Below, piece after piece: positions 9,186 to 17,332 of a DNA stretch of 64,000 nucleotides. Positions within the stretch are counted from its first letter, which is position 1, and every line of letters begins with the position of its first letter. The notes beneath the pieces are model-generated. The model was not told where the DNA came from and ran no database searches. It saw only the letters and a program-made list of their open reading frames with translations. The position numbers were made by a program, and so were the translations under genes. Source of the DNA: Imperialibacter sp. EC-SDR9 (GTDB lineage Bacteria > Bacteroidota > Bacteroidia > Cytophagales > Cyclobacteriaceae); assembly GCF_902498805.1 (NCBI RefSeq), contig NZ_LR701637.1, positions 434,001-498,000 on the forward strand, read 5' to 3'.

Positions 9186-10052
9186 ATGTTACAAAATGCT
9201 ACCTGGCTTCATCTTCGTATACCCTTTTCCTTCTACTTATTGCCGGTATTTGTGTTTGCCTGTGCGACAGTAAAGCCTGATGGTGTTTTATTGACCGGGA
9301 TTATTTTTTTAATACTCCACCTTTTCCTTTACCCTGCCAGCAACGGGTTTAACTCATATTTTGATAAAGATGAAGAAAGCATTGGTGGTTTGGAGCGTCC
9401 ACCAAAAGTATCTGAAGAACTTTACTGGACGTCGTTGATCTTCGATGCCGTAGCCCTTGTCGCTGGTTTTATGATTAATTGGGCATTTGCACTGATGCTT
9501 TTTGGCTATGGACTGGCGTCGAAAGCCTACAGCCACCCACTTACCCGCTGGAAAAAGAAGCCATTGCTTGGCTGGCTTGTTGCCGGCTTCTTTCAAGGGT
9601 ATTTCACGTTTATGTTGGTAGTAGTAGGCTTGAAAGACTTTTCCCCTGAGCTATTTCTGAACGCCAAATATTTCGTACCAGCTTTTTTATCCTCTGCCTT
9701 GCTTTGGGGTTCGTACCCCATGACCCAGGTGTATCAACACGAGGAGGACGGAAGAAGAGGAGATGAGACGCTAAGCCGTAAGCTTGGTGTTTTGGGCACT
9801 TTTCATTTTACAGCCGTTTGTTTCACTTTGGCAAGCGGCGGGTTTTTCTACTATTTTTTGACGAGCTATGAAATGACAACAGCATTGGCTTTTTTAATAG
9901 CCATGGGCCCGGTGCTCGCCTACTTTCTCTGGTGGTATGCCGGGGTGCGAAACGATAGAAAGCAGGCAAACTTTAGAAACACCATGCGGCTGAACTTCTA
10001 TTCTGCAGTCTGCCTCAACCTTTTTTTTTCCTGGCTTTGGCTGTTTACCTAG
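9186..10052 (+). CDS. UbiA-family prenyltransferase in the polyketide cluster
   Basis: A 288-residue polytopic membrane protein. I chose ATG 9186: an earlier in-frame ATG at 9042 would overlap the divergent PKS gene by 90 bases and add a non-membrane, low-complexity tail. About eight hydrophobic helices are visible. The first aspartate-rich site reads NSYFDKDEE (residues 56-64), the second is YQHEEDGRRGDETLSRKLG (about residue 183 on), matching the two Mg-prenyl-diphosphate sites of UbiA enzymes. Such enzymes move a prenyl chain onto an aromatic ring or similar acceptor at the membrane. Set beside a type III PKS, the likely acceptor is the aromatic polyketide, giving a meroterpenoid; this is inference. 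Its stop overlaps the stop region of the convergent FAD oxidoreductase gene by 4 bases. Confidence 0.85.
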   Translation: MLQNATWLHLRIPFSFYLLPVFVFACATVKPDGVLLTGIIFLILHLFLYPASNGFNSYFDKDEESIGGLERPPKVSEELYWTSLIFDAVALVAGFMINWAFALMLFGYGLASKAYSHPLTRWKKKPLLGWLVAGFFQGYFTFMLVVVGLKDFSPELFLNAKYFVPAFLSSALLWGSYPMTQVYQHEEDGRRGDETLSRKLGVLGTFHFTAVCFTLASGGFFYYFLTSYEMTTALAFLIAMGPVLAYFLWWYAGVRNDRKQANFRNTMRLNFYSAVCLNLFFSWLWLFT

Positions 10053-11164
10053 AAAGGTCGGCCATGCGTTTGAGCGATAATGCGTTTGGCAAAAAATGGC
10101 AAGCCACCTACCAGCCCCACCCCAATATTGGAGGTAAGATGAGTACCGAACAGATTTTGTGACTGGCGGCCTACCCAAAGGCGGCGGGCAAATTGCTGCC
10201 TCCACTTCTGAGCATATTCTTTTTCAATGGCCGCCCTGTCGAAGCCATCATTCCGGTGGTGAGAAGTAATTGTTTCTGACAAAATCTTAGCGGAGTGAAT
10301 GGCCATGGCCATACCGTTGCCACATAAGGGAGTGATCAGCCCAGCCGAGTCGCCGGACATAAGCACTCCGTTCTTTGCCGTCTCCTTTTTCTCAAAGGAA
10401 ATTTCGTTGATCACCTCAGGGGCATCGAACAGGAAGTCGGAATTTTCAAAAATGCTCTTTAACCTTGGGTTTTGGTAGAGCACAGCCTTTTCCATCTCTG
10501 CGATGCTTCCAAAGGCTTTCAGGTTTTCGGTGCGGCTCAGGTAGCAAATATTGTAAGTATCGCTTTCAACCTTACTAATGCCGCAATATCCGCCCGTAAA
10601 ATTGTGAAGGGCTATCAAATCATTTGGGAAATCGGTTTTCACGTGGTACTTCACACCAACAAAGGGCGACCTTTTTTTCATAAAAGGCCTGTTGAGCTGC
10701 TTGTCAATTTTAGACCGTTTGCCGTGCGCCCCAATCACCAGCCTGCTGCTGGTTGATTGGCCGTTGCCATAACTTACCACAAAGCCCTGGCCCTCTCTCG
10801 ATATGTCGTCAGCAGATTGATTGAGCGCAAACTCTACACCGCTTTCAACGGCTTTTTCATAAAGGAACTGATCAAACTGAAACCGGCTGATACCAAAGCC
10901 TCCCATAGAAAGTGGTACTGAGGCCTGCTTGCCAGAGATGGCCGACAGGCTGAATTGTTTGATGGTGGCGGGTTCGAAATCGGCGGGGTAGAGCCCGTTG
11001 CGTCGCAAAAAAGGCACCACCTCATTCGAAATGTATTCTCCGCACACCCGATGAAAGGGGTAGCTTTTTTTTTCGACCAGCAGCACTTGGAGTCCTTTTC
11101 TGGCCAGCAGTATGCTGTTGACCAGACCGGCTAGCCCACCACCGATAATTACCACGTCTTTCAT
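10049..11164 (-). CDS. FAD-dependent oxidoreductase (geranylgeranyl reductase/hydroxylase-like)
   Basis: A 371-residue flavoprotein. The N-terminus VVIIGGGLAGLVNSILLA is a Rossmann dinucleotide-binding fold; HRVCGEYIS (about residues 38-46) matches the segment seen in the geranylgeranyl-reductase and aromatic-ring hydroxylase group; GDSAGLITPLCGNGMAMAI (about 270-288) is the second FAD motif. Relatives either hydroxylate aromatic rings or reduce isoprenoid double bonds. In this cluster both make sense: ring oxidation to a quinone, as SrsC does in Streptomyces griseus, or saturation of the prenyl chain delivered by UbiA. The sequence does not decide. It starts 62 bases from the ccoI operator. 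Confidence 0.82.
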   Translation of the reverse strand: MKDVVIIGGGLAGLVNSILLARKGLQVLLVEKKSYPFHRVCGEYISNEVVPFLRRNGLYPADFEPATIKQFSLSAISGKQASVPLSMGGFGISRFQFDQFLYEKAVESGVEFALNQSADDISREGQGFVVSYGNGQSTSSRLVIGAHGKRSKIDKQLNRPFMKKRSPFVGVKYHVKTDFPNDLIALHNFTGGYCGISKVESDTYNICYLSRTENLKAFGSIAEMEKAVLYQNPRLKSIFENSDFLFDAPEVINEISFEKKETAKNGVLMSGDSAGLITPLCGNGMAMAIHSAKILSETITSHHRNDGFDRAAIEKEYAQKWRQQFARRLWVGRQSQNLFGTHLTSNIGVGLVGGLPFFAKRIIAQTHGRPF

Positions 11165-11214
11165 GAAGGAGAAATATAAGGTAAAATCAGACGCCGGGGT
11201 GTTTTGTTTAGGAG

Positions 11215-11238
11215 TTTGTCACTTAATGACAAAAGTCA
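11215..11238. promoter_or_regulatory. Candidate Crp/Fnr-type operator upstream of ccoI
   Basis: TGAC-AAAA-GTCA at 11227-11238 is a perfect dyad inside a 16-base sequence (11226-11241) that is repeated exactly upstream of ccoNO. A second dyad, TTTGTCA-N5-TGACAAA (11215-11233), overlaps it, so three TGAC half-sites sit side by side. A weak -7 box, TAACTTAG, lies at 11261-11268, which puts the TGAC-AAAA-GTCA centre near -40, a class II activator position. Confidence 0.55.
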
Positions 11239-11295
11239 GTAGAAATAAATCCCAATATCATAACTTAGAGGAGTATTGTCGCTGAATTTTGGAAC

Positions 11296-13722
11296 ATGCA
11301 GACAACCCTCCCAAAGAAGCCTGTTGCAGAGAAAACGTATTGCTATCATTGTGGTGATGAGTGCCTCTTTGAGCCTATTTTGGCCCATGAAAAGCACTTT
11401 TGCTGTGAGGGCTGCAAAACAGTTTACGAGCTACTACAGGACAACGGGCTTTGCGACTACTACGAACTGGAGAAAACCCCTGGGTTGAGCTTGAAGCAGC
11501 CAAAGTCAAGTGAGGCTTATGAATTTCTTGACGAGGAGGTAATCAGCAAGAAACTGATCGACTTCACTGACGGCAAGACCACAAAAGTGACCTTTTATAT
11601 TCCCGCTATTCACTGCAGCTCTTGCCTTTGGCTACTGGAAAACCTTCCAAGGTTGGAGAGTTCGGTGATAAGTTCCAGGGTCAACTTTGTGAAGAAGGAG
11701 CTTACGATAGCCTTTCAGCAGGATAATGTAAGCCTAAGAAAAATCGTAGAGTTACTGGCTTCCATTGGCTACGCCCCGCTCATTACGCTCGAAGACGAAG
11801 CAAAGGAACAGAGGAAAGCTTCCTCACCCAACCGGAAGCTCTATGCACAACTCGGTGTAGCGGGTTTTTGCTTTGGCAATACTATGTTGCTCAGCTTTCC
11901 TGAATACCTCGGCTTCGATGGCGACGAGGAATATCTCAAACAATTTGTTGGCTATCTGAATTTCCTTTTGGCACTTCCTGTCGTGTTCTATTCTGCGCAG
12001 GACTATTTTGTTTCCGCTTTTAAGAGTCTGCGAAAGAAGTTTGTCAATATAGACGTGCCCATTTCTCTTGGTATCGCCGCCCTTTTTCTGCGAAGCACGT
12101 ATGAGGTTTTTTTAGGTGGGGAGGCGGGCTATTTCGATTCCCTTGCGGGCTTGTTGTTCTTCTTACTTATTGGCAAGTGGTTTCAGAGCAAGAGCTACGA
12201 CCACCTTTCATTTGAGCGGAATTATACCTCCTACTTTCCCCTGGCGGTGCTCAAGTGGGTTGACGGTGCAACCAGAAACATCCCCGTTTCTGACATTAAG
12301 AAAGGCGATATTTTGCTGATTAGAAACAAAGAACTGATACCAGCTGATGGCATTCTCATCAGCCCTTCGGCCTCGGTAGACTACAGCTTTGTTACCGGCG
12401 AAAGCGACCCTGTAAAAAGGACACAGAATGACTTGCTGTATGCCGGCGGCCGACAGCGAGGTGCTTCTATCAAAGTGCTGATTGAAAAGGATGTGTCGCA
12501 GAGCTACCTTACCCAGCTTTGGAACCATAGCTCCTTTGTAAAGGAAAATGAGGAACAGTACCAGCAGCTAATCAATGTAATCGCCAGGTACTTTACTATG
12601 GCCGTCATGGTACTGGCCACCGGAGCGTTTATTTTTTGGTGGCAGCAATCGCCCACACTGGCGGTAAATGCTTTTACAGCGGTGCTTATTGTTGCCTGCC
12701 CCTGTGCGTTGGCACTGGCCACACCATTTACGCTGGGAAATGCGATGGTGACGATGGGCAAAGCCGGACTCTATTTAAAAAATACCCACATCATTGAGAA
12801 AATGGCTACCATCAATCGCTTGGTTTTTGACAAAACGGGCACGCTTACCTATGCAAAGGACGGGGAAGTGATGTTGGGTGGGCGCTACTCGGACGATGAG
12901 CTTCAAGCCATTTTTTCTGTGACGGGTCATTCCACCCATCCGCTAAGCCGTAAACTGCACGAGCACCTTTCGCAACGTTTTGCACAAAAGCTGTCGGTTG
13001 ATAAGTTTAAGGAAATTGAGAACAAAGGTATTGAAGCGGCCGTAAACGGGAAGGCGTATCGCATTGGCTCTCCATCATTTTGCTTTGAAGAGGCCCAGGT
13101 ATCAATCACGGAAGGCAACGTTGTTTATTTGGCCATTGATGGAATTACCCGGGGTCACTTTTCCATTCGCACAAAAACAAGAGGTGGACTGAAGCAAGTA
13201 ATTCAAAAGCTCGGAGCCAGTTTCAAAACTACGCTGCTTTCCGGCGACAGATCTACCGAACAGACGTTGATGAAGAAGGTTTTTCCCGACGAAACGCCCA
13301 TGTATTTCAATCAGACACCGGAAATGAAGCTGGAATATGTGGCTGCTTGTCAGGCTAGTGGTGAAAAAGTGATGATGCTGGGCGATGGCCTGAATGATGC
13401 GGGGGCACTTCAGCAGGCCGATGTGGGCATGGCCATCAGCGAAGATGTGGCCAGCTTTTCGCCAGCCAGCGATGCTATTTTGGATGCCAAAAGCTTCGAG
13501 CGGCTTCCAACGTTTCTGTTGTTCGCCAGACGAGCCAGACAAATTATTTTTATTTGCTTTGGTGTATCATTTGCCTACAATATTGTGGGTTTAAGTTTTG
13601 CCATGACAGGCATGCTTACCCCCCTGCTGGCTGCCATTCTCATGCCTGTGAGCAGCATCAGCATTGTGGCACTTAGTACTGTTTTAGTCCGATTGGTGGC
13701 AGGCCGCCTTAAACTCACATAA
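11296..13722 (+). CDS. ccoI: CcoI/FixI-type copper-exporting P1B ATPase for cbb3 oxidase assembly
   Basis: An 808-residue heavy-metal P-type ATPase. The N-terminus holds a cysteine cluster (CYHCGDEC and HFCCEGCK, about residues 16-43) found in CcoI-type ATPases, then a heavy-metal-associated domain with AIHCSSC (about 103-109). Further on are the membrane metal site CPC (VACPCALALATP, about 466), the phosphorylation motif DKTGTLT (about 512) and the hinge GDGLNDAGAL (about 696). CcoI proteins move copper out of the cytoplasm to mature the CuB site of cbb3 oxidase. The following ccoS gene, 3 bases downstream, and the cco operon at 17333 support this role over general copper tolerance. An upstream TGAC-N4-GTCA site is shared with ccoNO. 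Confidence 0.93.
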   Translation: MQTTLPKKPVAEKTYCYHCGDECLFEPILAHEKHFCCEGCKTVYELLQDNGLCDYYELEKTPGLSLKQPKSSEAYEFLDEEVISKKLIDFTDGKTTKVTFYIPAIHCSSCLWLLENLPRLESSVISSRVNFVKKELTIAFQQDNVSLRKIVELLASIGYAPLITLEDEAKEQRKASSPNRKLYAQLGVAGFCFGNTMLLSFPEYLGFDGDEEYLKQFVGYLNFLLALPVVFYSAQDYFVSAFKSLRKKFVNIDVPISLGIAALFLRSTYEVFLGGEAGYFDSLAGLLFFLLIGKWFQSKSYDHLSFERNYTSYFPLAVLKWVDGATRNIPVSDIKKGDILLIRNKELIPADGILISPSASVDYSFVTGESDPVKRTQNDLLYAGGRQRGASIKVLIEKDVSQSYLTQLWNHSSFVKENEEQYQQLINVIARYFTMAVMVLATGAFIFWWQQSPTLAVNAFTAVLIVACPCALALATPFTLGNAMVTMGKAGLYLKNTHIIEKMATINRLVFDKTGTLTYAKDGEVMLGGRYSDDELQAIFSVTGHSTHPLSRKLHEHLSQRFAQKLSVDKFKEIENKGIEAAVNGKAYRIGSPSFCFEEAQVSITEGNVVYLAIDGITRGHFSIRTKTRGGLKQVIQKLGASFKTTLLSGDRSTEQTLMKKVFPDETPMYFNQTPEMKLEYVAACQASGEKVMMLGDGLNDAGALQQADVGMAISEDVASFSPASDAILDAKSFERLPTFLLFARRARQIIFICFGVSFAYNIVGLSFAMTGMLTPLLAAILMPVSSISIVALSTVLVRLVAGRLKLT

Positions 13723-13725
13723 CAG

Positions 13726-13896
13726 ATGAAAATTATTATCCTTCTTATCAGCATTAGTGTAGTTGTGGCGATTGTGTTTCTTATCGCATTTCTTTGGGCA
13801 ATGAAAAGCGGCCAGTACGAAGACACCTACGGGCCATCTGTGAGAATGCTGTTCGACGACAACATCAAAAAAGACGAGAACAAAACCGAAAAATAG
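13726..13896 (+). CDS. ccoS: cbb3 oxidase maturation protein CcoS
   Basis: A 56-residue single-helix membrane protein: a hydrophobic segment from residue 3 to about 25, then a short acidic/basic tail with the characteristic SGQYEDTYGP step (compare the family's SGQFDDLEGP type). CcoS is needed to insert cofactors into cbb3 oxidase in other bacteria and is normally encoded directly after ccoI, as here (3 bases between stop and ATG). The length matches the family (50-65 residues). Confidence 0.85.
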   Translation: MKIIILLISISVVVAIVFLIAFLWAMKSGQYEDTYGPSVRMLFDDNIKKDENKTEK

Positions 13897-13922
13897 CCGT
13901 AAGGTAATCGTTAACTAAAAGT

Positions 13923-13930
13923 TACCTTTG
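13923..13930 (+). promoter_or_regulatory. Bacteroidota -7 box upstream of the LtaS-like gene
   Basis: TACCTTTG matches TAnnTTTG exactly, 43 bases before ATG 13974 and after the ccoS stop. No TTG is found about 20 bases further upstream, so the -33 half is absent or weak. Confidence 0.4.
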
Positions 13931-13973
13931 CGCAATCAAGAGGTTAACGATAGACACTTTAGCAGACGGATAA

Positions 13974-15893
13974 ATGTTGTTTTCACCTGAGGGGAGCACC
14001 CCGGTTAAGAGTTTTCTGAACATTGGAGCCTTTGTTCTCAGAGTGCTGGGATTTTTCTTCATCCTCTTCTTTTTCGAGCGGTTGCTATTCGTTGCCTTCT
14101 ATTTTCCGGAGATATGGAGCGAAGCTGGATTCCATGAAACGCTCCGGGCCTTCTATATGCCCTTCAGGCTTGACCTTTCTGCGGCTGCTTATTTTACCGT
14201 TATCCCCTTTTTGCTAAGCCTGGCCTTTCTCTTTGTCGGGCATCAGCGGGCGAGAACCGTGCTGACCAAAGTCATCACCGTGCTGATTCTGCTATTTGCA
14301 GCCCTAACCATTCTTATTCACGTAGGTGAAACGGTTACTTATCAGGAGTGGAAGTCGAAGTTGTCCTCACGTGTTTTTGTGCACCTTGCCCACCCTACCG
14401 AGATGGTTCGCACAGCGACTCCCGCTTACATGGTTGAGTTTGCTCTGATGGTGCTGGTATTGGGGCTTGTTGTCTGGCTGCTGTACCGCAAACTTTTGAA
14501 GAGGGCAGTTCCAGTAGCTGCGCCGGGTTCCTGGTTCCGGCGTTTTGCCATTGGCCTTCCAGCGCTTCTTTTTTATGCCTTTCTGCTTATTGTGGCTATA
14601 AGAGGGGGTTTGGGCAGGTATCCGTTAGGCATATCTAATGGCTATTTTTCTAACTACCATATTGTCAACGATGCCTCGGTTAACACCATCTGGAACTTTG
14701 GAGATAAATGGTTGCGCTACCGCAAGGGCAATCTTGACCAGTTTTTTGGCAAATATCCGCAAGAGAAGGCGGAGGATATAACAAGAATGTTGTTGAGTGA
14801 CCACGACAGCCTGACTACAAAGGTGGTTAAAAAGGACACCTTCAATATTGTGTTCATTGTGCTCGAAAGTTGGTCGGCCCAAATGGTGGAGGCGCTCGGC
14901 GGAGTGGGCGCTCCCAGTGTTTCGAAAGTGGCCGGTGAAGGCATCCTTTTTGAGCGGGTATATGCGGCGTCATGGACCTCACAAAAAGGGAACGCATCCA
15001 TTTTTAGCGGTTACCCGGCCTTGCCTCGAAGTCCCATCAATCAGCAGGATGAGAAAATACGCAGCCTGCCTTCTTTCCCCCGGAGCCTCGGCGAATACAA
15101 TTCGGAATACCACTACGGTGGCGACCTCGATTTTGGAAATATAGGTGGTTATCTGGTCAATGCCGGGTTTAACAAGTTGTTCGACGAAGACTCGCTTAGC
15201 ACCTTGCAGCCTCGGGGCCGACTGGGGGCACACGATGAAGCTACCCTGCCTTATTTTCACGATCAATTGGAACGAGCAGGCAAAGGAGATAAGCCTTTCT
15301 TTTGTTCCCTGTTTACACTAAGCAGTCATTCACCGTATGACATACCAGGACTGACCGACTGGCCAACCGGCGGGGAGTGGGCGGCCTATGCTGCTACAAT
15401 TGCCTATGCCGACGAGCATTTGGGTAAGTTTTTTGAAAAGGTCAGGCGTTCGCCTATTCACGACAAGACCTTGTTTGTGTTGATTGCAGATCATGGTCGC
15501 ACCAACGAATACAACCCCTTTCCTTACAATGATAAGATGTACCACATTCCCATGATTTGGTGGGGAGGAGTGATCAAAGAGGAGTTTCGGGGAGCCAAAG
15601 TGGATAAAATAGGTTCTCAATATGACCTTGCCAAAACGCTATTAAACCAAATGGATCGTGAAGTTTCCGGCTATCGGTTCAGTAAGGATTTGCTCAACGA
15701 AGGGTCGGGGGGCTTTGCTATGTACGAGCACCACAACGGCTATGGTTGGGTTGACGCCAATGGCTATTTCGCTTTCGACTTCGACAGGAACAAAGTGGTA
15801 GAAAGTGAATTTACTGACGAGTCTGCTTTTGCTGATGCATACGAAAACAGCAGAGCCTTCATCACGGCGGTGTACAGGGACTTTCTTTTCTAG
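13974..15893 (+). CDS. LtaS-like membrane sulfatase/phosphoglycerol transferase
   Basis: A 639-residue protein: five hydrophobic helices in the first ~220 residues, then a periplasmic alkaline-phosphatase-fold domain. Landmarks are NIVFIVLESWSA (metal-binding Glu, about residue 291), the probable nucleophile Thr335 in SWTSQKGNAS, SSHSPY (about 450) and IADHGR (about 505). The fold and layout match lipoteichoic acid synthase-type phosphoglycerol transferases. Gram-negative relatives add phosphoglycerol or phosphoethanolamine to glycans or lipids of the envelope; the acceptor here is unknown. The gene overlaps the convergent retropepsin gene by 4 bases and separates the two cco loci. Confidence 0.85.
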   Translation: MLFSPEGSTPVKSFLNIGAFVLRVLGFFFILFFFERLLFVAFYFPEIWSEAGFHETLRAFYMPFRLDLSAAAYFTVIPFLLSLAFLFVGHQRARTVLTKVITVLILLFAALTILIHVGETVTYQEWKSKLSSRVFVHLAHPTEMVRTATPAYMVEFALMVLVLGLVVWLLYRKLLKRAVPVAAPGSWFRRFAIGLPALLFYAFLLIVAIRGGLGRYPLGISNGYFSNYHIVNDASVNTIWNFGDKWLRYRKGNLDQFFGKYPQEKAEDITRMLLSDHDSLTTKVVKKDTFNIVFIVLESWSAQMVEALGGVGAPSVSKVAGEGILFERVYAASWTSQKGNASIFSGYPALPRSPINQQDEKIRSLPSFPRSLGEYNSEYHYGGDLDFGNIGGYLVNAGFNKLFDEDSLSTLQPRGRLGAHDEATLPYFHDQLERAGKGDKPFFCSLFTLSSHSPYDIPGLTDWPTGGEWAAYAATIAYADEHLGKFFEKVRRSPIHDKTLFVLIADHGRTNEYNPFPYNDKMYHIPMIWWGGVIKEEFRGAKVDKIGSQYDLAKTLLNQMDREVSGYRFSKDLLNEGSGGFAMYEHHNGYGWVDANGYFAFDFDRNKVVESEFTDESAFADAYENSRAFITAVYRDFLF

Positions 15894-17140
15894 ATCATTC
15901 GTTCCAGGCGGAAAGTGACCTTTACCTCTTCTGCGTTTCGCAGCAGCCTCAGCGTAACTTTTTTCCCTTTTTTAAGCCGCATGAGCGTGGTAAGAAAGTT
16001 GAGGCTTGTATTCGTTATGGTCAGGCCGTTCACCGTTTTGATAATATCGCCTTCCATCACACCAGCCCTTTTTGCTGGCGAGTTTTCCCTCACATTAACA
16101 ACCCTGATGCGATTGAGCTCTGTGCCATGCGCCACCACTTCCAGCCCGCTCATATCGTACTCAAACTTCTTTTGGTACTCAACGCTTTTTGAGAGATAAA
16201 GCGTTTGGCTGAAGTAGTCGTAAATATGATTGAACCTGCTGAGGATTTCACCTCCTACTGTGCCATTCCTTCGCTCAGCTTCTTCCGGAACGAGGCCATA
16301 CGAACCTTCATTCGGGTAGGAAGCGATCACATCGTCAAAGCTGTATTTACCGATCTTCACCTTGTCGACTCTGGCCACTACGCCTTCTATATCACCGCCA
16401 AGGCCTTTGCCCAGGCTCGCCTCAAGGTTCTTTTCTGGCAGATGAATCAGCGAACTGGTGCTCTGATCAAGTAAAATTGCGTGACTGGCGCCGCTATCAA
16501 CCATCAGGGCCACGTTCATTTTGGTTCCATTTTTTTGAGTGATTTCGGCAGCCATATAGGGCTTGGTACCACGAACTATGAGTGGCACTTTTTCATAGTA
16601 TTTTTTTGGGTTGAAAAAATTAGGCTCGTAGAATTTTACCACCTTCTTGTCATAATTGACTTCGATGATAAACCGGCTGAACAGCTCATACCCGATGATA
16701 CCGAATACCTCGGTGCCAAGCTGATTGCTTAGGTTGAGGTAGTCCTGATCAAGCACCAGCATGGAGATGCCTTGTCCCTCAATGCCGGGGAGCTTAAGCT
16801 GCACATTTTTGGCCACATGAGCCAAAATACTGTCTTGCTGACCTGGTGCTGTAAAAGTGATGGTGCGATCATAGGTAAGGTTGAGGAGAGAGGCAACAAG
16901 TGGCTCGGTGAGTATACAATTCTGCACGCCGCTATCGAGGATGAACTTGACGGTAACCCTGCCATTGATAGTCACCGGGATAATAATCAGGTTATTATAT
17001 CGCTCGAACGGGAATTCAATCACCTTGGCACCAGTGCTCATTCGAAAACCTAAAAATTGAGCATGGGTCTGGGCGGTAAGAAAGATGACAAAGAGGAAGG
17101 CAAGGTATTTGGAAAAGGTCGTCCTCTTCATTATTTTCAA
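15890..17140 (-). CDS. Periplasmic retropepsin-like aspartyl protease with PDZ domain
   Basis: A 416-residue exported protein (signal peptide to about residue 27, ending THAQ). Two aspartyl-protease half-domains are visible, each with a DSG triad: ILDSGVQ (Asp69) and MVDSGASH (Asp215). A PDZ domain covers about 330-405 (NSPAKRAGVMEGDIIKTVNG). Paired retropepsin halves with a PDZ domain are common in Bacteroidota; substrates are unknown, though the PDZ suggests binding of C-terminal tails. An internal ATG four codons in is an alternative start. The next gene upstream on the other strand is ccoNO, 192 bases away. Confidence 0.85.
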   Translation of the reverse strand: MKIMKRTTFSKYLAFLFVIFLTAQTHAQFLGFRMSTGAKVIEFPFERYNNLIIIPVTINGRVTVKFILDSGVQNCILTEPLVASLLNLTYDRTITFTAPGQQDSILAHVAKNVQLKLPGIEGQGISMLVLDQDYLNLSNQLGTEVFGIIGYELFSRFIIEVNYDKKVVKFYEPNFFNPKKYYEKVPLIVRGTKPYMAAEITQKNGTKMNVALMVDSGASHAILLDQSTSSLIHLPEKNLEASLGKGLGGDIEGVVARVDKVKIGKYSFDDVIASYPNEGSYGLVPEEAERRNGTVGGEILSRFNHIYDYFSQTLYLSKSVEYQKKFEYDMSGLEVVAHGTELNRIRVVNVRENSPAKRAGVMEGDIIKTVNGLTITNTSLNFLTTLMRLKKGKKVTLRLLRNAEEVKVTFRLERMI

Positions 17141-17234
17141 TCGGTTAGAAAGATCGGGTTGTTGTTTTACGTAATGTAAACATTTCTGTTTTTCATTACA
17201 CTTACTTTGAGCCTCTTATTTGCCTGATTGAATA

Positions 17235-17246
17235 TGACAAAAGTCA
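17235..17246. promoter_or_regulatory. Candidate Crp/Fnr-type operator upstream of ccoNO
   Basis: TGAC-AAAA-GTCA, a perfect dyad. The surrounding 16 bases (17234-17249) are identical to those upstream of ccoI. Its centre lies about 62 bases before the start predicted from the -7 box at 17292-17299, a class I activator position. The nature of the regulator is inferred from dyad geometry. Confidence 0.6.
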
Positions 17247-17291
17247 GTATTGCAAATGGCATTCGTCATTCGCCTGGCATGTGCTTTCAAA

Positions 17292-17299
17292 TAGCTTTG
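17292..17299 (+). promoter_or_regulatory. -7 box of the cbb3 oxidase operon
   Basis: TAGCTTTG matches TAnnTTTG exactly, 33 bases before the ccoNO start. No TTG element lies about 20 bases upstream, which fits a promoter that depends on an activator bound at 17235-17246. Confidence 0.5.
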
Positions 17300-17332
17300 C
17301 CATGTTTCCATTCGCTTAACCCTCTATAAAAT

